Shown one piece after another: positions 46,186 to 54,602 of a stretch of 64,000 nucleotides of DNA. The stretch spans positions 5,824,501 to 5,888,500 of the forward strand of contig NZ_AP023081.1 in the NCBI RefSeq assembly GCF_026072635.1. The letters are read 5' to 3'. This DNA is from Pseudomonas solani. GTDB taxonomy: Bacteria > Pseudomonadota > Gammaproteobacteria > Pseudomonadales > Pseudomonadaceae. Under the pieces are notes generated by a model that worked only from the letters and a program-made list of their open reading frames with translations, was not told the DNA's origin and ran no database searches. Position 1 is the first letter of the stretch. Each line of letters starts with the position of its first letter. Position numbers and translations under genes: made by a program.

Positions 46186-46668
46186 ATGGCACGCATGCCC
46201 AAGGTGACGGCGAGCAACATCGGCAAGGCGCTGACGGTGGGCCAGGTGGCCGAACGCAGCGGGGTGGCGGTCTCCACCCTGCACTTCTACGAAGCCAAGG
46301 GACTGATCAGCAGCACCCGCAACGCCGGCAACCAGCGCCGCTATCCACGGGAGGTGCTGCGGCGGGTGGCGGTGATCAAGGTGGCCCAGCGCCTGGGCAT
46401 CCCCCTGGCGTCCATCCACGCGGCGCTGATGACCCTGCCGGAAGGTCGCACGCCCACCGCCGCCGATTGGCATGCGCTCTCGGCGCGCTGGAAGGCGGAG
46501 CTGGACGAACGCATCCGTCGCCTCACCCAGTTGCGCGACCAACTCGACGGCTGCATCGGCTGCGGCTGCCTGACCATGGAGGTCTGCCCCCTGCGCAACC
46601 CCGGCGATGAACTCTCCGACCTGGGCAGTGGGCCGGTGCTGCTGGACACGGGCGACGCCGTCGAGTGA
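46186..46668 (+). CDS. soxR: Redox-sensing MerR-family regulator SoxR
   Basis: The [2Fe-2S] activator that responds to redox-cycling compounds, 160 residues. A MerR winged helix lies at about 15-75 (TVGQVAERSGVAVSTLHFYE), followed by a dimer helix and cluster ligands C123, C126, C128 and C134 (CIGCGCLTMEVC). The ATG at 46186 is listed. The ATG at 46195 has better spacing from AAGAGG and is a real alternative. In pseudomonads SoxR controls a small set of pump and monooxygenase genes. Confidence 0.93.
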   Translation: MARMPKVTASNIGKALTVGQVAERSGVAVSTLHFYEAKGLISSTRNAGNQRRYPREVLRRVAVIKVAQRLGIPLASIHAALMTLPEGRTPTAADWHALSARWKAELDERIRRLTQLRDQLDGCIGCGCLTMEVCPLRNPGDELSDLGSGPVLLDTGDAVE

Positions 46669-46681
46669 CCGATTATCGAAC
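46667..46681. promoter_or_regulatory. Single PcaR-type repeat upstream of aroQ
   Basis: GACCGATTATCGAAC begins inside the soxR stop codon, about 128 bp before aroQ. No partner is found 19 bp on either side, unlike the other sites, so function is less certain. Confidence 0.45.
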
Positions 46682-46727
46682 GAAATAACCCAAGGCAAAC
46701 CCACCGCCCGCCCGCCATCGATTGATT

Positions 46728-46749
46728 AAATTAACCAGTTAGTACATTT
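46728..46749. promoter_or_regulatory. Candidate TetR-type operator before aroQ
   Basis: Contains TTAACCAGTTAGTAC; the core TAAC-CA-GTTA is a perfect palindrome. In reverse it matches 4024-4045 at 20 of 22 bases. It lies about 60 bp before aroQ, where a repressor could block the promoter. Confidence 0.6.
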
Positions 46750-46808
46750 TTCATTGCAACGCTCCCCGTGCATTCGGGAGGGTTCATAACAATGGAGAAA
46801 TGTCCGCG

Positions 46809-47249
46809 ATGTCCCCCACCCTGCTGGTCCTCAACGGCCCCAACCTGAACATGCTCGGCACCCGCGAGCCCGCCAACTACGGCCACGAAACCCTCGCCGA
46901 TATCGAGCGGCTGTGCTGCGAAACGGGCGCTGCGCTGGGCCTTGAGGTCGAATGCCGCCAGACCAACCACGAAGGCCAGCTGATCGACTGGATCCACCAG
47001 GCGCGCGGCCGCTGCGCCGGCATCCTGATCAACCCCGGTGCCTGGACCCACACCTCGGTCGCCATCCGCGACGCCCTGGTGGCCAGCGAGCTGCCGGTGG
47101 TCGAGGTGCACCTCTCCAACGTCCACAAGCGCGAGGAATTCCGCCAGCACTCCTTCGTCTCCGCCATCGCCGTCGGGGTCATCTGCGGCCTGGGCAGCGA
47201 CGGCTACCGCGCCGGCGTGCAGCATTTCGCCAAGCGGCTCGCGGGGTGA
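46809..47249 (+). CDS. aroQ: Type II 3-dehydroquinate dehydratase, probably catabolic
   Basis: It interconverts 3-dehydroquinate and 3-dehydroshikimate. The 146-residue protein has the type II signatures: LVLNGPNLNMLGTREP at the N-terminus with the active Tyr soon after (NYGHET), NPGAWTHTSVAIRDAL and EVHLSNVHKREEFR. The ATG at 46809 has GGAG at a usable distance; 46800 is too close. Pairing with a quinate/shikimate-type dehydrogenase and the operator shared with quiC1 point to quinate breakdown rather than chorismate synthesis. Confidence 0.92.
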   Translation: MSPTLLVLNGPNLNMLGTREPANYGHETLADIERLCCETGAALGLEVECRQTNHEGQLIDWIHQARGRCAGILINPGAWTHTSVAIRDALVASELPVVEVHLSNVHKREEFRQHSFVSAIAVGVICGLGSDGYRAGVQHFAKRLAG

Positions 47250-47253
47250 GGCC

Positions 47254-48108
47254 ATGACTGCACATGCAAGCGTTCTCGCCGGCCTGATCGGCTCAGGCAT
47301 CCAGGCCTCGCGCACCCCTGCCCTGCACGAGCACGAAGGCGATGCCCAAGGCCTGCGCTACCTCTACCGGCTGATCGACCTCGACCCGCTCCAGCTCGAT
47401 GTCAGCGCCCTGCCCCAGCTGCTGGAAGCCGCCGAGCGCACCGGCTTCACCGGGCTCAACATCACCTTCCCCTGCAAGCAGGCGATCATCCCGCTGCTCG
47501 ACGAGCTCTCCCCCGAGGCACGCGGCATCGGCGCGGTGAACACCGTGGTGCTGCGTGGCGGTCGACGCGTCGGCCACAACACCGACTGCCTGGGCTTCGC
47601 CGAAGGCTTCCGCCGTGGCCTGGGCGACGTCGCCCGTGAGCGCGTGGTGCAGATGGGGGCCGGTGGCGCCGGTGCCGCAGTGGCCCATGCGCTGCTAGCC
47701 GAAGGCGTCGGCACGCTGGTGATATTCGATGTCGACGCCAGGCGCGCCCAGAGTCTGGCGGACAACCTCAACCAGCACTTCGGCGCCGGCCGTGCCCACG
47801 CGGGCAAGGACCTGCCCGGCGCCCTGGCGACGGCGGAGGGCCTGGTCAACACCACGCCCATGGGCATGGCCAAGCTGCCCGGCACACCGGTACCGGCCGA
47901 GTTGCTACGGCCCGCCCTGTGGGTCGCCGAGATCGTCTACTTCCCCCTGGAAACCCAGCTGCTCAAGGACGCCCGCGCCCTCGGTTGCCGCACCCTGGAC
48001 GGCGGCACCATGGCGGTGTTCCAGGCGGTGAAGGCCTTCGAGCTGTTCAGCGGCAACGAGGCAAACGCCCAGCGCATGCTCGAACACTTCCGCCGCCTCG
48101 GTGCCTGA
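47254..48108 (+). CDS. AroE-family quinate/shikimate dehydrogenase, likely NAD+-dependent
   Basis: It oxidises quinate and/or shikimate at C3. The 284-residue protein starts 4 bp after aroQ. Catalytic K75 and D111 are in place (NITFPCKQ, GHNTDCLGF). The substrate-binding site is S19-x-T21 (QASRTP) instead of the Ser-x-Ser of biosynthetic AroE, as in the Corynebacterium quinate/shikimate dehydrogenase. After the GAGGAG loop the second strand ends in D159 (IFDVD), which favours NAD+ over NADP+. These features are seen; the catabolic role is inferred from them and from the shared operator. Confidence 0.82.
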   Translation: MTAHASVLAGLIGSGIQASRTPALHEHEGDAQGLRYLYRLIDLDPLQLDVSALPQLLEAAERTGFTGLNITFPCKQAIIPLLDELSPEARGIGAVNTVVLRGGRRVGHNTDCLGFAEGFRRGLGDVARERVVQMGAGGAGAAVAHALLAEGVGTLVIFDVDARRAQSLADNLNQHFGAGRAHAGKDLPGALATAEGLVNTTPMGMAKLPGTPVPAELLRPALWVAEIVYFPLETQLLKDARALGCRTLDGGTMAVFQAVKAFELFSGNEANAQRMLEHFRRLGA

Positions 48109-48546
48109 TCAGGGCTGCAGGTCGAACAGTGCCTGGCCACTCTCCATGTCGAAGGGCGCGGAGAAGTGGTCATGGACGATGCGCCACTTACCGCCGCTGC
48201 GCTGGTAGCCGCAGCTGACGCGCATGTAGCCCTGCTGTTCGACCCCTTCGGCGTTGGTGCCGCCGCACAGGCAGAGGAAGTGGGCGAAGCCGACATCGCC
48301 ACTGGCGCGGATCTTCACGTGCTGCGGGTCGAAGATCGAATGTCCCTGGCACATCTCCATGCAGTAGGCCCAATGCGCGCCATAGGCCTCACGGCCGACG
48401 AACTGCAGCTGGAGGATGGCGTCATAGGCCACCACCTCCTCGGCATAGAAACCGACGATGCGCTTCACGTCCTTGCTGCGTACCGCCTCGGCCCAATCGG
48501 CCAGCAGGGCCTGGATCTCGGCGACGGCCTGTTCATTGCTGCTCAT
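48109..48546 (-). CDS. SnoaL/NTF2-like protein
   Basis: A 145-residue SnoaL-like (NTF2-fold) protein of the SgcJ/EcaC-related type: a helical start (EIQALLADWAEAVRSKDVKRI), then AYDAILQLQFVGREAY and strands ending WRIVHDHFSAPFD. Such proteins are small enzymes or ligand binders of varied function. It is convergent with aroE with no gap, and lies after a REP hairpin and the ECF operon. The start MSSNEQAV at 48546 is used. The exact role is unknown. Confidence 0.7.
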   Translation of the reverse strand: MSSNEQAVAEIQALLADWAEAVRSKDVKRIVGFYAEEVVAYDAILQLQFVGREAYGAHWAYCMEMCQGHSIFDPQHVKIRASGDVGFAHFLCLCGGTNAEGVEQQGYMRVSCGYQRSGGKWRIVHDHFSAPFDMESGQALFDLQP

Positions 48547-48582
48547 GCTGTTTCTCCTTCGTGGTCCAACCCTGAAAACCCA

Positions 48583-48606
48583 TAGCCCGGGCTTCAGCCC
48601 GGGCAA
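48583..48606. repeat. REP hairpin
   Basis: TAGCCCGGGCTTCAGCCCGG, same family as 40102 and 43949. Confidence 0.7.
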
Positions 48607-48612
48607 TCCACA

Positions 48613-49845
48613 TCACTGCCCCAGTTCCGCCAGGCGCCGCTCGATGAAGCGCCGTTCGGTGTCCTGGCGGGTCAGCCCCAGTGCCACCCGGTAGGCCGCG
48701 CGGGCCTCGTCGCGGCGGCCGAGGCGGCGGTAGAGATCGGCGCGAGCCGAGTGCGCCAGCTGGTAGTCGCGCAGCTCGCCGCGCTCGAGGATGGCCTCGA
48801 TCAGCACCAGCCCGGCTTCCGGCCCCTGGTGCATGGCCACCGCCACCGCGCGGTTGAGTTCGATCACCGGCGAGCCGATGCCGCGCTGCAACACGCCATA
48901 GAGCGCGACGATCTGCGCCCAGTCGGTGGCCTCGGGCGTGGCGGCGCTGGCGTGCACGGCGGAGATGGCCGCCTGCAGCGTGTACATACCGATGCGCCGC
49001 GACGCCAGGGCGCGCTCCACCAGGGCGCAGCCCTCGTCGATCTGCTGGCGGTTCCACAGCGCACGGTCCTGGTCCTCCAGCAACACCAGCTCACCATCCA
49101 CGCCGGTGCGGGCCTGGCGCCGCGAATCGTGCAGCAGCATCAGCGCCAGCAGCCCCATGACTTCCGAATCCGGCAGCAGCTCCAGCAGCAGGCGCCCCAG
49201 GCGGATGGCTTCGGCCGAAAGGTCGGCGCGGGTCAGCGAATCCCCGGAGGTGGCCGAGTAGCCCTCGTTGAACACCAGGTAGATGACCCGCAGCACGTTA
49301 TCCAGGCGCTCCGGCAGCTCGGCCATGGCCGGCACCTGGTAGGGAATGCGCGCGTCGCGGATCTTCGCCTTGGCGCGGACGATGCGCTGGGCGATGGTCG
49401 ACGGCGTGGCGAGAAAGGCCCGGGCGATCTCCTCGGTCTTCAGGTCGCACACCTCGCGCAGGGTCAGCGGCACCTGGGCGTCCGCCGGCAGCGCCGGGTG
49501 GCAGCAGGTGAAGATCAGGCGCAGGCGGTCGTCTTCCACATCCTCGATCTCCTCGGGCTCGTCACGCTCCAGCTCGATGATCAACTGCGCCTGGCGCGCA
49601 TCGAAACGGGCGCGCCGGCGCAAGGCGTCGATGGCCTTGAAGCGCCCCGCCGACACCAGCCAGGCGCGCGGGTTGGCCGGCACGCCGTCGACCGGCCACT
49701 GCTCGACGGCGGCGATGAAGGCGTCGTGCAACGCCTCCTCCGCCAGCTCGAAATCCCCCAGCAGGCGGATCAGCGTCGCCAGCACCCGGCGCGACTCCTC
49801 GCGGTAGGCCGCTTCCACCCGCTGGCGGGCCTGGGTCACCTCCAT
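48613..49845 (-). CDS. ECF42-type RNA polymerase sigma factor with C-terminal extension
   Basis: A 410-residue sigma-70-like protein. Regions 2 and 4 occupy the first ~180 residues (DFELAEEALHDAFIAAVEQW; EEIARAFLATPSTIAQRIVRAK). A long TPR-like/DUF6596-type extension follows (LVFNEGYSATSG…). This layout and linkage to a YCII/DGPF protein define the ECF42 group, which usually lacks a classical anti-sigma factor. It overlaps the DUF899 gene by one base (TGATG). Confidence 0.88.
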   Translation of the reverse strand: MEVTQARQRVEAAYREESRRVLATLIRLLGDFELAEEALHDAFIAAVEQWPVDGVPANPRAWLVSAGRFKAIDALRRRARFDARQAQLIIELERDEPEEIEDVEDDRLRLIFTCCHPALPADAQVPLTLREVCDLKTEEIARAFLATPSTIAQRIVRAKAKIRDARIPYQVPAMAELPERLDNVLRVIYLVFNEGYSATSGDSLTRADLSAEAIRLGRLLLELLPDSEVMGLLALMLLHDSRRQARTGVDGELVLLEDQDRALWNRQQIDEGCALVERALASRRIGMYTLQAAISAVHASAATPEATDWAQIVALYGVLQRGIGSPVIELNRAVAVAMHQGPEAGLVLIEAILERGELRDYQLAHSARADLYRRLGRRDEARAAYRVALGLTRQDTERRFIERRLAELGQ

Positions 49846-50594
49846 CAATCGCCCCCGGCCTTGGCCGAGCAGCAGTCGTGGCGCGGGCCAGCGCCTTCGT
49901 AGCGGTCGTGGTGGCGCACCCAGTCCATGATCTCGTCCTCGTCGCGGCCCTTGGGCAGCAGGTCGAGGAAGTTGTAGGTGCCCACCAGCATGTCCAGCCC
50001 GCGCGCGTAGGTGGAATAGGTGTGGAACACCTCCCCCGAGGGCAGGCGGAAGAACACGCTGAGCCCAGGCATCTCCTCGCCGGGGTCGCGGCTGGTGTCG
50101 TAGTTGTAGCGGGCGGTGCCGGCGGCGATCGCCTCGGGCGTGGCGCTGACGCCGAAGTCGGCGTTGAACGCGCAGCCGTGGGACGACACCCACTTGAACG
50201 CCCAGCCCATGCGCCGCTTGAAGTCCTGGAACTCCTGCCAGGGCGCACGGGAGACGGCCACCAGGCTGACGTCGTGGTGGGCCAGGTGCAGGTTGGCGCC
50301 GTCGAAATGGTCGGCGAGGAATGAGCAACCGTCGCAGCCCTCCTTCCACCCCGGCCCGAACATGAAGTGGTAGACCACCAGGGTGCTGCGGCCCGCGAAC
50401 AGCTGCTCCAGCGTCTCCTGCCCCGTGGGGCCCTCGAAGCGGTAGGCATCGCTCACCCGCTCCCAGGGCAGGTCGCGGCGGGCGGCGCTGAGTTCGTCAC
50501 GCAGGCGGTTGAATGCCTTCTCCTTGCGTAGCAGCTCCTTGCGGGCGTCCAGCCACTGTTCGTGGCTGACCACGGGATGGGATTCGATCTTCAT
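49845..50594 (-). CDS. DUF899 thioredoxin-like protein
   Basis: A 249-residue DUF899 protein with a thioredoxin-like fold; GPGWKEGCDGCSFLADHFDGA gives the conserved CxxC-containing segment (split, residues about 80-100). It is the middle gene of the YCII-DUF899-sigma operon and ends with a Cys-rich tail (HDCCSAK). Its biochemical function is unknown. Confidence 0.82.
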   Translation of the reverse strand: MKIESHPVVSHEQWLDARKELLRKEKAFNRLRDELSAARRDLPWERVSDAYRFEGPTGQETLEQLFAGRSTLVVYHFMFGPGWKEGCDGCSFLADHFDGANLHLAHHDVSLVAVSRAPWQEFQDFKRRMGWAFKWVSSHGCAFNADFGVSATPEAIAAGTARYNYDTSRDPGEEMPGLSVFFRLPSGEVFHTYSTYARGLDMLVGTYNFLDLLPKGRDEDEIMDWVRHHDRYEGAGPRHDCCSAKAGGD

Positions 50595-50612
50595 CGGGGA
50601 TTCCTCCGTTGT

Positions 50613-50972
50613 TCAGAGCCTGGGCAGTTCCTTGATGGGGCGGATCTCGATGCAGCCCAGGCGGGCCGGCGGGATCTTCGACGCGATCTGGATCGCCTCG
50701 TTGAGGTCCTTGGCATCGATCAGGTAGAAGCCGCCCACTTGCTCGCGGGTCTCGGCGAAGGGGCCGTCGGTGATCGACAGCTTGTCGCCCTGCAGGCGCA
50801 GCGTGGTGGCGGTCGCGGTGGATTGCAGCGCCTCGGCGGCGATGTACTGGCCGCTGCGTTGCAGGCGCTGCTCGTATTCCATGCAGTGGCCGACGATGGA
50901 TTCGAAGCGCTCGGCGGGCATGGAATCGAGCACGGTCTCGTCGAAGTAGATCAGGCACAGGTACTTCATCAT
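50613..50972 (-). CDS. YCII-related (DGPF-domain) protein
   Basis: A 119-residue YCII/DGPF-fold protein. The motif TDGPFAETREQVGGFYLID is diagnostic. Proteins of this kind accompany ECF42 sigma factors and are usually among their targets. It is the first gene of the three-gene minus-strand operon, 18 bp before DUF899. ECF42 promoters may lie in 50973-51060, but I could not assign one. Confidence 0.88.
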   Translation of the reverse strand: MMKYLCLIYFDETVLDSMPAERFESIVGHCMEYEQRLQRSGQYIAAEALQSTATATTLRLQGDKLSITDGPFAETREQVGGFYLIDAKDLNEAIQIASKIPPARLGCIEIRPIKELPRL

Positions 50973-51165
50973 TCGCTCCTTGTTGTGGGGCTTGCATCCA
51001 TAGTCGAACGGCAGCGGGCCGGATCGACAGGCCCGCTGAAAAAAAGTCGTCCAAGCATAGACAGTGATAGTCCGTCCGCCCTTGGCCGGCCCTTCGACCG
51101 ATTGGTGCTAAGGGGCCTACTCCTGGGAACGGGCGCCTATAACGCGCCCCATGCCATCGGTTCCG

Positions 51166-51609
51166 CTAGCGTCGCCGGGCGATCTGCACCGCCACCGGCG
51201 CCAGGGGGAAGGTCACCGCCGGCAGCTGCTCGATCACCTCGAAGCCCACTGCTTCCAGCACCGTGACCAGCTCCCCCGACAGCGGCAGGTAACGGCCCTG
51301 CATGCGCAGCCCCAGGTAATAGGGCAGCACCCGCGCCGCATCGGCCCAGCCGCCCGGTGGCGGCCCGGCGGGCACCTCGCCGGCAAGCCGGCCTTCCAGT
51401 TGCGCACCCAACGCCCGCAAGGTGCGCAGGCGGAACAGCAACGCATCACCGCAGTAGCGCGGCGCCTGCGGGTGCAGGTAGCAGGCGGCCACCGGCGCGT
51501 TGCAATAGGCGCCTTCACCCACTTCCGTCCACGACAGCAGGCCCATGCTCCATAGTTGGTCCAGCAGCGCCCGCGCGGGCGATGCCTGCCAGCCCTGGGC
51601 GGCGGCGTT
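51166..51609 (-). pseudogene. Remnant of a methyltransferase-like gene abutting repeats
   Basis: About 148 residues look like real protein: LLDQLWSMGLLSWTEVGEG resembles a winged-helix dimerisation part and VLEAVGFEVIEQLP resembles the end of a SAM methyltransferase. The central SAM-binding core is missing. Upstream of about 51610 the frame runs into REP sequence and has no proper start. I read it as a gene truncated at its 5' side and possibly internally deleted, but it could be an intact small protein of unknown family. Confidence 0.4.
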
Positions 51610-51828
51610 GCTGTAGGTCGGGTACAACCCGACATGGGCGGTGCAAGGCTTCGCAGATTCCACCCGCCCTACAGAATGGATTCCCGCACTCGCACCGCAT
51701 GGGTTTCGCTTCGCTCTACACCATCCTACGTACGCCACTGCCATGTAGTCGTAGGTCGGGTGCAACCCGACATTGACGGTGCAGGGTTTCGCGGGTTTCA
51801 CCCACCCTACGGATGACCAACCTGGAGG
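51610..51828. repeat. Cluster of REP-type repeats
   Basis: Two units of the GTAGGTCGGGT…CCCACCCTACG inverted type (about 51615-51672 and 51749-51812) enclose a CGCATGGGTTTCGCTTCGCT unit. No gene is supported. Confidence 0.7.
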
Positions 51829-52331
51829 GGCGAATTCATTGGCTCTGTCTGCGTTAAGTGTTGCTAGAAGAGTGGAGTCCAGCTGATTGCCGAGCTTTGC
51901 TGGTGCTTCTGGTTTCGCCCCCCCGGGCGAGTCCCTTTTCTCAATCGCCAGAAAAGGAACCAAAAGGGCTTGCCCCTGCATACGGGTCTGGCTGAAGCCA
52001 GACTTCCCTCGCTCCATCATCGTTCCAGGGGCACGCCGCGAAGGGCCATCCCTGGCCCATCGCGGCTCTCGCGACATCCATGTCGCTCAACCCCTTCCAC
52101 GACGATTCGCTCGGCCTCCTGGGAAGGGGCGTTTGGCGGCTGCTCCAGCTTTCTTCGCCCAGCGCATCACCACGTGGTGCGCACGGACTTTCGTAGGATG
52201 GGTCGGGCGGCGTTCCGCGAGCGAAGCGAAACCCATGCGGTGGCAGAACCCTTGGCCCCCGGAAAGCACCGTGCTTGAGCGCTTGCTTTAAAGCCACAAC
52301 AGCTAACGCCGACAGAGCCAATTCATTCGCC
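51829..52331. mobile_element. MITE-like element, copy 2 (inverted relative to copy 1)
   Basis: The 28-bp ends at 51829-51856 and 52304-52331 are inverted repeats with few mismatches, starting GGCGAAT(G/T)(A/C)ATTGGC. Read in reverse, the 503-bp body follows copy 1 (20579-21140) through shared blocks such as GCGTTAGCTGTTGTGG, CACCACGTGG and GCTCGGCAATCAGCTGGACT. Open frames inside are not conserved as protein. Confidence 0.7.
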
Positions 52332-52383
52332 AAGCGATGCGCAGCATCGCCGCACCATCACCGTTTCCACGCCGGCCAGAAAC

Positions 52384-52408
52384 GAAAAGACCCCGCCTAA
52401 GCGGGGCC
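52384..52408 (-). terminator. Intrinsic terminator after the Pro/Tyr-rich protein gene
   Basis: On the minus strand CCCCGC-TTAG-GCGGGG then TCTTTT, 14 bp past the stop. Confidence 0.8.
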
Positions 52409-52421
52409 TGTTCCTCCTCGA

Positions 52422-52781
52422 TCACCAGCGGCGCGGGCCGCCGCCGTGCCAGTGGCGCGGCGGGCCGTAGTAAGGGCCGGGGCCGTAGTAGACGGGTTGG
52501 GCGACCACCGCCGGCTGGTAGTACACCGGTTGTGCCGGGTAGTAATAGACCGGCGGGGGCGGCGGTGGAGGCGCATAGACGACCGGAGGCGGTGCCACGT
52601 ACACCGGGGCGGGCTGTACATAGACCGGGGCCGGGCGCGACGCGACGATGGCACCGCCGACAACGGCCCCCACGACCGCCCCGATCACGGCGGGGCCGGC
52701 ATCATGCCCGTGGGCCGAAGCCTGGCCGGCCAGGGCGGCGGCGCCCAGCAACAGGGCAACCTGGGGCAAACGACGAAACAT
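52422..52781 (-). CDS. Secreted Pro/Tyr-rich PXPV-repeat protein
   Basis: A 119-residue low-complexity protein. A signal peptide (residues 1-23, LLLGAAALAGQASA) is followed by a short glycine-zipper-like hydrophobic stretch (VIGAVVGAVVGGAIVAS). The tail is rich in Pro, Tyr and Val (APVYVQPAPVYVAPPP, PVYYGPGPYYGPP). GGAGGA precedes the ATG at 52781. Such proteins are common in pseudomonads and are presumed envelope-associated; the role is unknown. Confidence 0.8.
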   Translation of the reverse strand: MFRRLPQVALLLGAAALAGQASAHGHDAGPAVIGAVVGAVVGGAIVASRPAPVYVQPAPVYVAPPPVVYAPPPPPPPVYYYPAQPVYYQPAVVAQPVYYGPGPYYGPPRHWHGGGPRRW

Positions 52782-52896
52782 GACTCCTCCTGTACCCGGT
52801 GAAGGAATGGACCGGGACACAGGATCAGACAACGGCGCGGAATCGCCGCTCACTGGCGCTGGGTAAAGGTTGTGTAAGGGTGACCAATGGTGGGCG

Positions 52897-53232
52897 TCAG
52901 GGCCTCGCTGCGATGGCCTGGGCCCAGGCCATGTCGCGGGTGGCCGAGCCGTCGCGCAGCAGCTGCAGGGCCTGCTCCAGGTGCGGCCCACGGATGACCC
53001 CGGCGGACGCGACGAAGGCCAGGGCATCCTCGCGGGCGCGGCTCAGCTTGAGCTGCTTCTCGTCACTGCTGAGGTCGGTGGTGGCGATGATGCTGATCAT
53101 CGGCGAGACCAGGGTCATGGAGAACGCCGCCTCGAAGGCGTTAGCCGGTTGCTTGCCGTTCGGTGGCGGCTCGGCGGCCTGCACGTGGGCGGCCAGCAGC
53201 ACGGGCAACAGGGCCAGGGGCCTGGTCAGCAT
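52897..53232 (-). CDS. DUF2388 family exported protein
   Basis: A 111-residue protein with a signal peptide (LALLPVLLAAHVQA) and the DUF2388 core: TTDLSSDEKQLKLSRAREDA, FVASAGVIRGPHLEQAL. DUF2388 proteins occur mainly in Pseudomonas, often as small paralogues. The ATG at 53232 is chosen at the start of the signal peptide. Function is unknown. Confidence 0.82.
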   Translation of the reverse strand: MLTRPLALLPVLLAAHVQAAEPPPNGKQPANAFEAAFSMTLVSPMISIIATTDLSSDEKQLKLSRAREDALAFVASAGVIRGPHLEQALQLLRDGSATRDMAWAQAIAARP

Positions 53233-53308
53233 GGGGTCCTTCCTCGGTCGCGGCACTCAGGGCGATGGCCGAGGGTGCACCGATGGCAACGGCCGATCAA
53301 GCTCGGCG

Positions 53309-53887
53309 TCAGGCCACGCGCCACGCCTGGGTCAGCACACCGTCGCGCCCGGTCAGCGGGTCGGCCACCGGGGTCGGCACCTGGGCGATGCGCCGCACCG
53401 AGGCCAGGTAGCGGTCGGAGCCGGCGCGCTGGATGTCATAGTCCTCCTGCCCGCGCGGGTAGGCACCCACCACGAGAAAGTCCTCGCTGGCTTCCAGGCA
53501 GCAATGGCCCGTGCCGGCCGGCAGCACCAGGGCATCGCCGGCGCGGACGTGGATTTCCCGTCCGGCCTCGCCACCGAGCATCAGCCGGGCGTGGCCGCTG
53601 GCAACGCCCAGGGCTTCGTGGGCACTGGCGTGGTAGTGGTGGTAGTCGAACACCCCGGCACGCCACAGCGGCGCCCAGCGATGGGCGGCAAAGCGTCGCT
53701 CGAAGGCGGCGGCGCGGTCCGCCTCGCGCCAGAGCACGCCTCGGTAGAGCAGCACCGGGAAGCAGCTGTTGGGGGTGCGGCCGTCACCTTCGAAGAACAG
53801 CAGCTCGGGTTCGGCAGGCCCCACGGCGGTGGAAATCAGGGGGCGGCGTGCGGGACGCGTGGCGAAGTGGGTCAGGCTGGCAGGCAT
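53309..53887 (-). CDS. Cupin-domain protein (YjlB-like)
   Basis: A 192-residue RmlC-type cupin. The first motif is FDYHHYHASAHEALGVASG (His ligands and Glu) and the second is GDALVLPAGTGHCCLE. It resembles the YjlB family, whose function is not established. It stands alone; the start MPASLTHF at 53887 is used. Confidence 0.8.
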   Translation of the reverse strand: MPASLTHFATRPARRPLISTAVGPAEPELLFFEGDGRTPNSCFPVLLYRGVLWREADRAAAFERRFAAHRWAPLWRAGVFDYHHYHASAHEALGVASGHARLMLGGEAGREIHVRAGDALVLPAGTGHCCLEASEDFLVVGAYPRGQEDYDIQRAGSDRYLASVRRIAQVPTPVADPLTGRDGVLTQAWRVA

Positions 53888-53985
53888 CTGGCGGTCCTCC
53901 GACTCGGTGTTATCTGAAGGTGGGAGCCTCATCGGCGGCCTGGGTTCAATTCCATCGACCCATCGGCCCCTAATCCACCCTCAGG

Positions 53986-54237
53986 TCATCGGCATAACCG
54001 CACACACTCCGCCAGGCGCAGGCGCGCCCGGGTCGCCTCGATGGGGTGGCAACGCATGAAGTCGAGAAAGGGCCGGTCGACGCAATACAGGCCGCATTCC
54101 GGGCAGTCGATATGGGCGTAGTCGTCGGTCAACAGCAGTTCGCGCGGGCGCGCGCCGCAGATCGGGCAGCACTCGCGCAGGCAGGCTCGTTGCCGGGCAG
54201 GTGTGGTCCGCCGTCGGAGCGCGCCATGGCTCGCTCC
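53986..54237 (-). pseudogene. Small zinc-ribbon frame without a proper start
   Basis: Between a stop codon (just above 54237) and TGA at 53986-53988 the minus strand encodes a Cys-rich peptide: CCPICGARPRELLLTDDYAH, then DCPECGLYCVDRPFLDFMRC. Two CxxC pairs indicate a zinc ribbon. No ATG, GTG or TTG precedes them in frame. An ATG-initiated frame (from 54227, and one from 54289) runs into it one base out of phase. This suggests a frameshifted small gene or a base error. Confidence 0.4.
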
Positions 54238-54602
54238 CTATTGCCTCCAGGCGAGGCGCTGCGGCGCGCTCGAGGTAGGCATGAGCCATGATCGTCTCCT
54301 GTTGCGGCTCATGAACTGAGGCCACGCCAGGACCCACCCGTTCAACATTTAACCCGGGCCAAGCGGCAGCAGCTGCCTGTGTTCACTGCGCTTTTTGCAA
54401 CTTCCGATCGCACCAAACGCAGCGGCTGCAATCCTATGGCCAGGGAGCCCCGTCAGGCGTGTGACGCCCGTTGCACGAAAAGCGCTGCAAACTCGGTTCC
54501 CATTGTTCTTTTTGCGGGTGCGCCTTGCTAGTGTTGAGCATTTTTTGCGGCTCAAGGCCGCCCCGCTCATCCAACGAGCCTTCTGCGACAGGGAGTTAAC
54601 CA

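Noticed and set aside
51556..52291. Several frames of 60-140 codons in the repeat patch
   Set aside because: They encode translated REP motifs that recur in other frames at other repeat copies.
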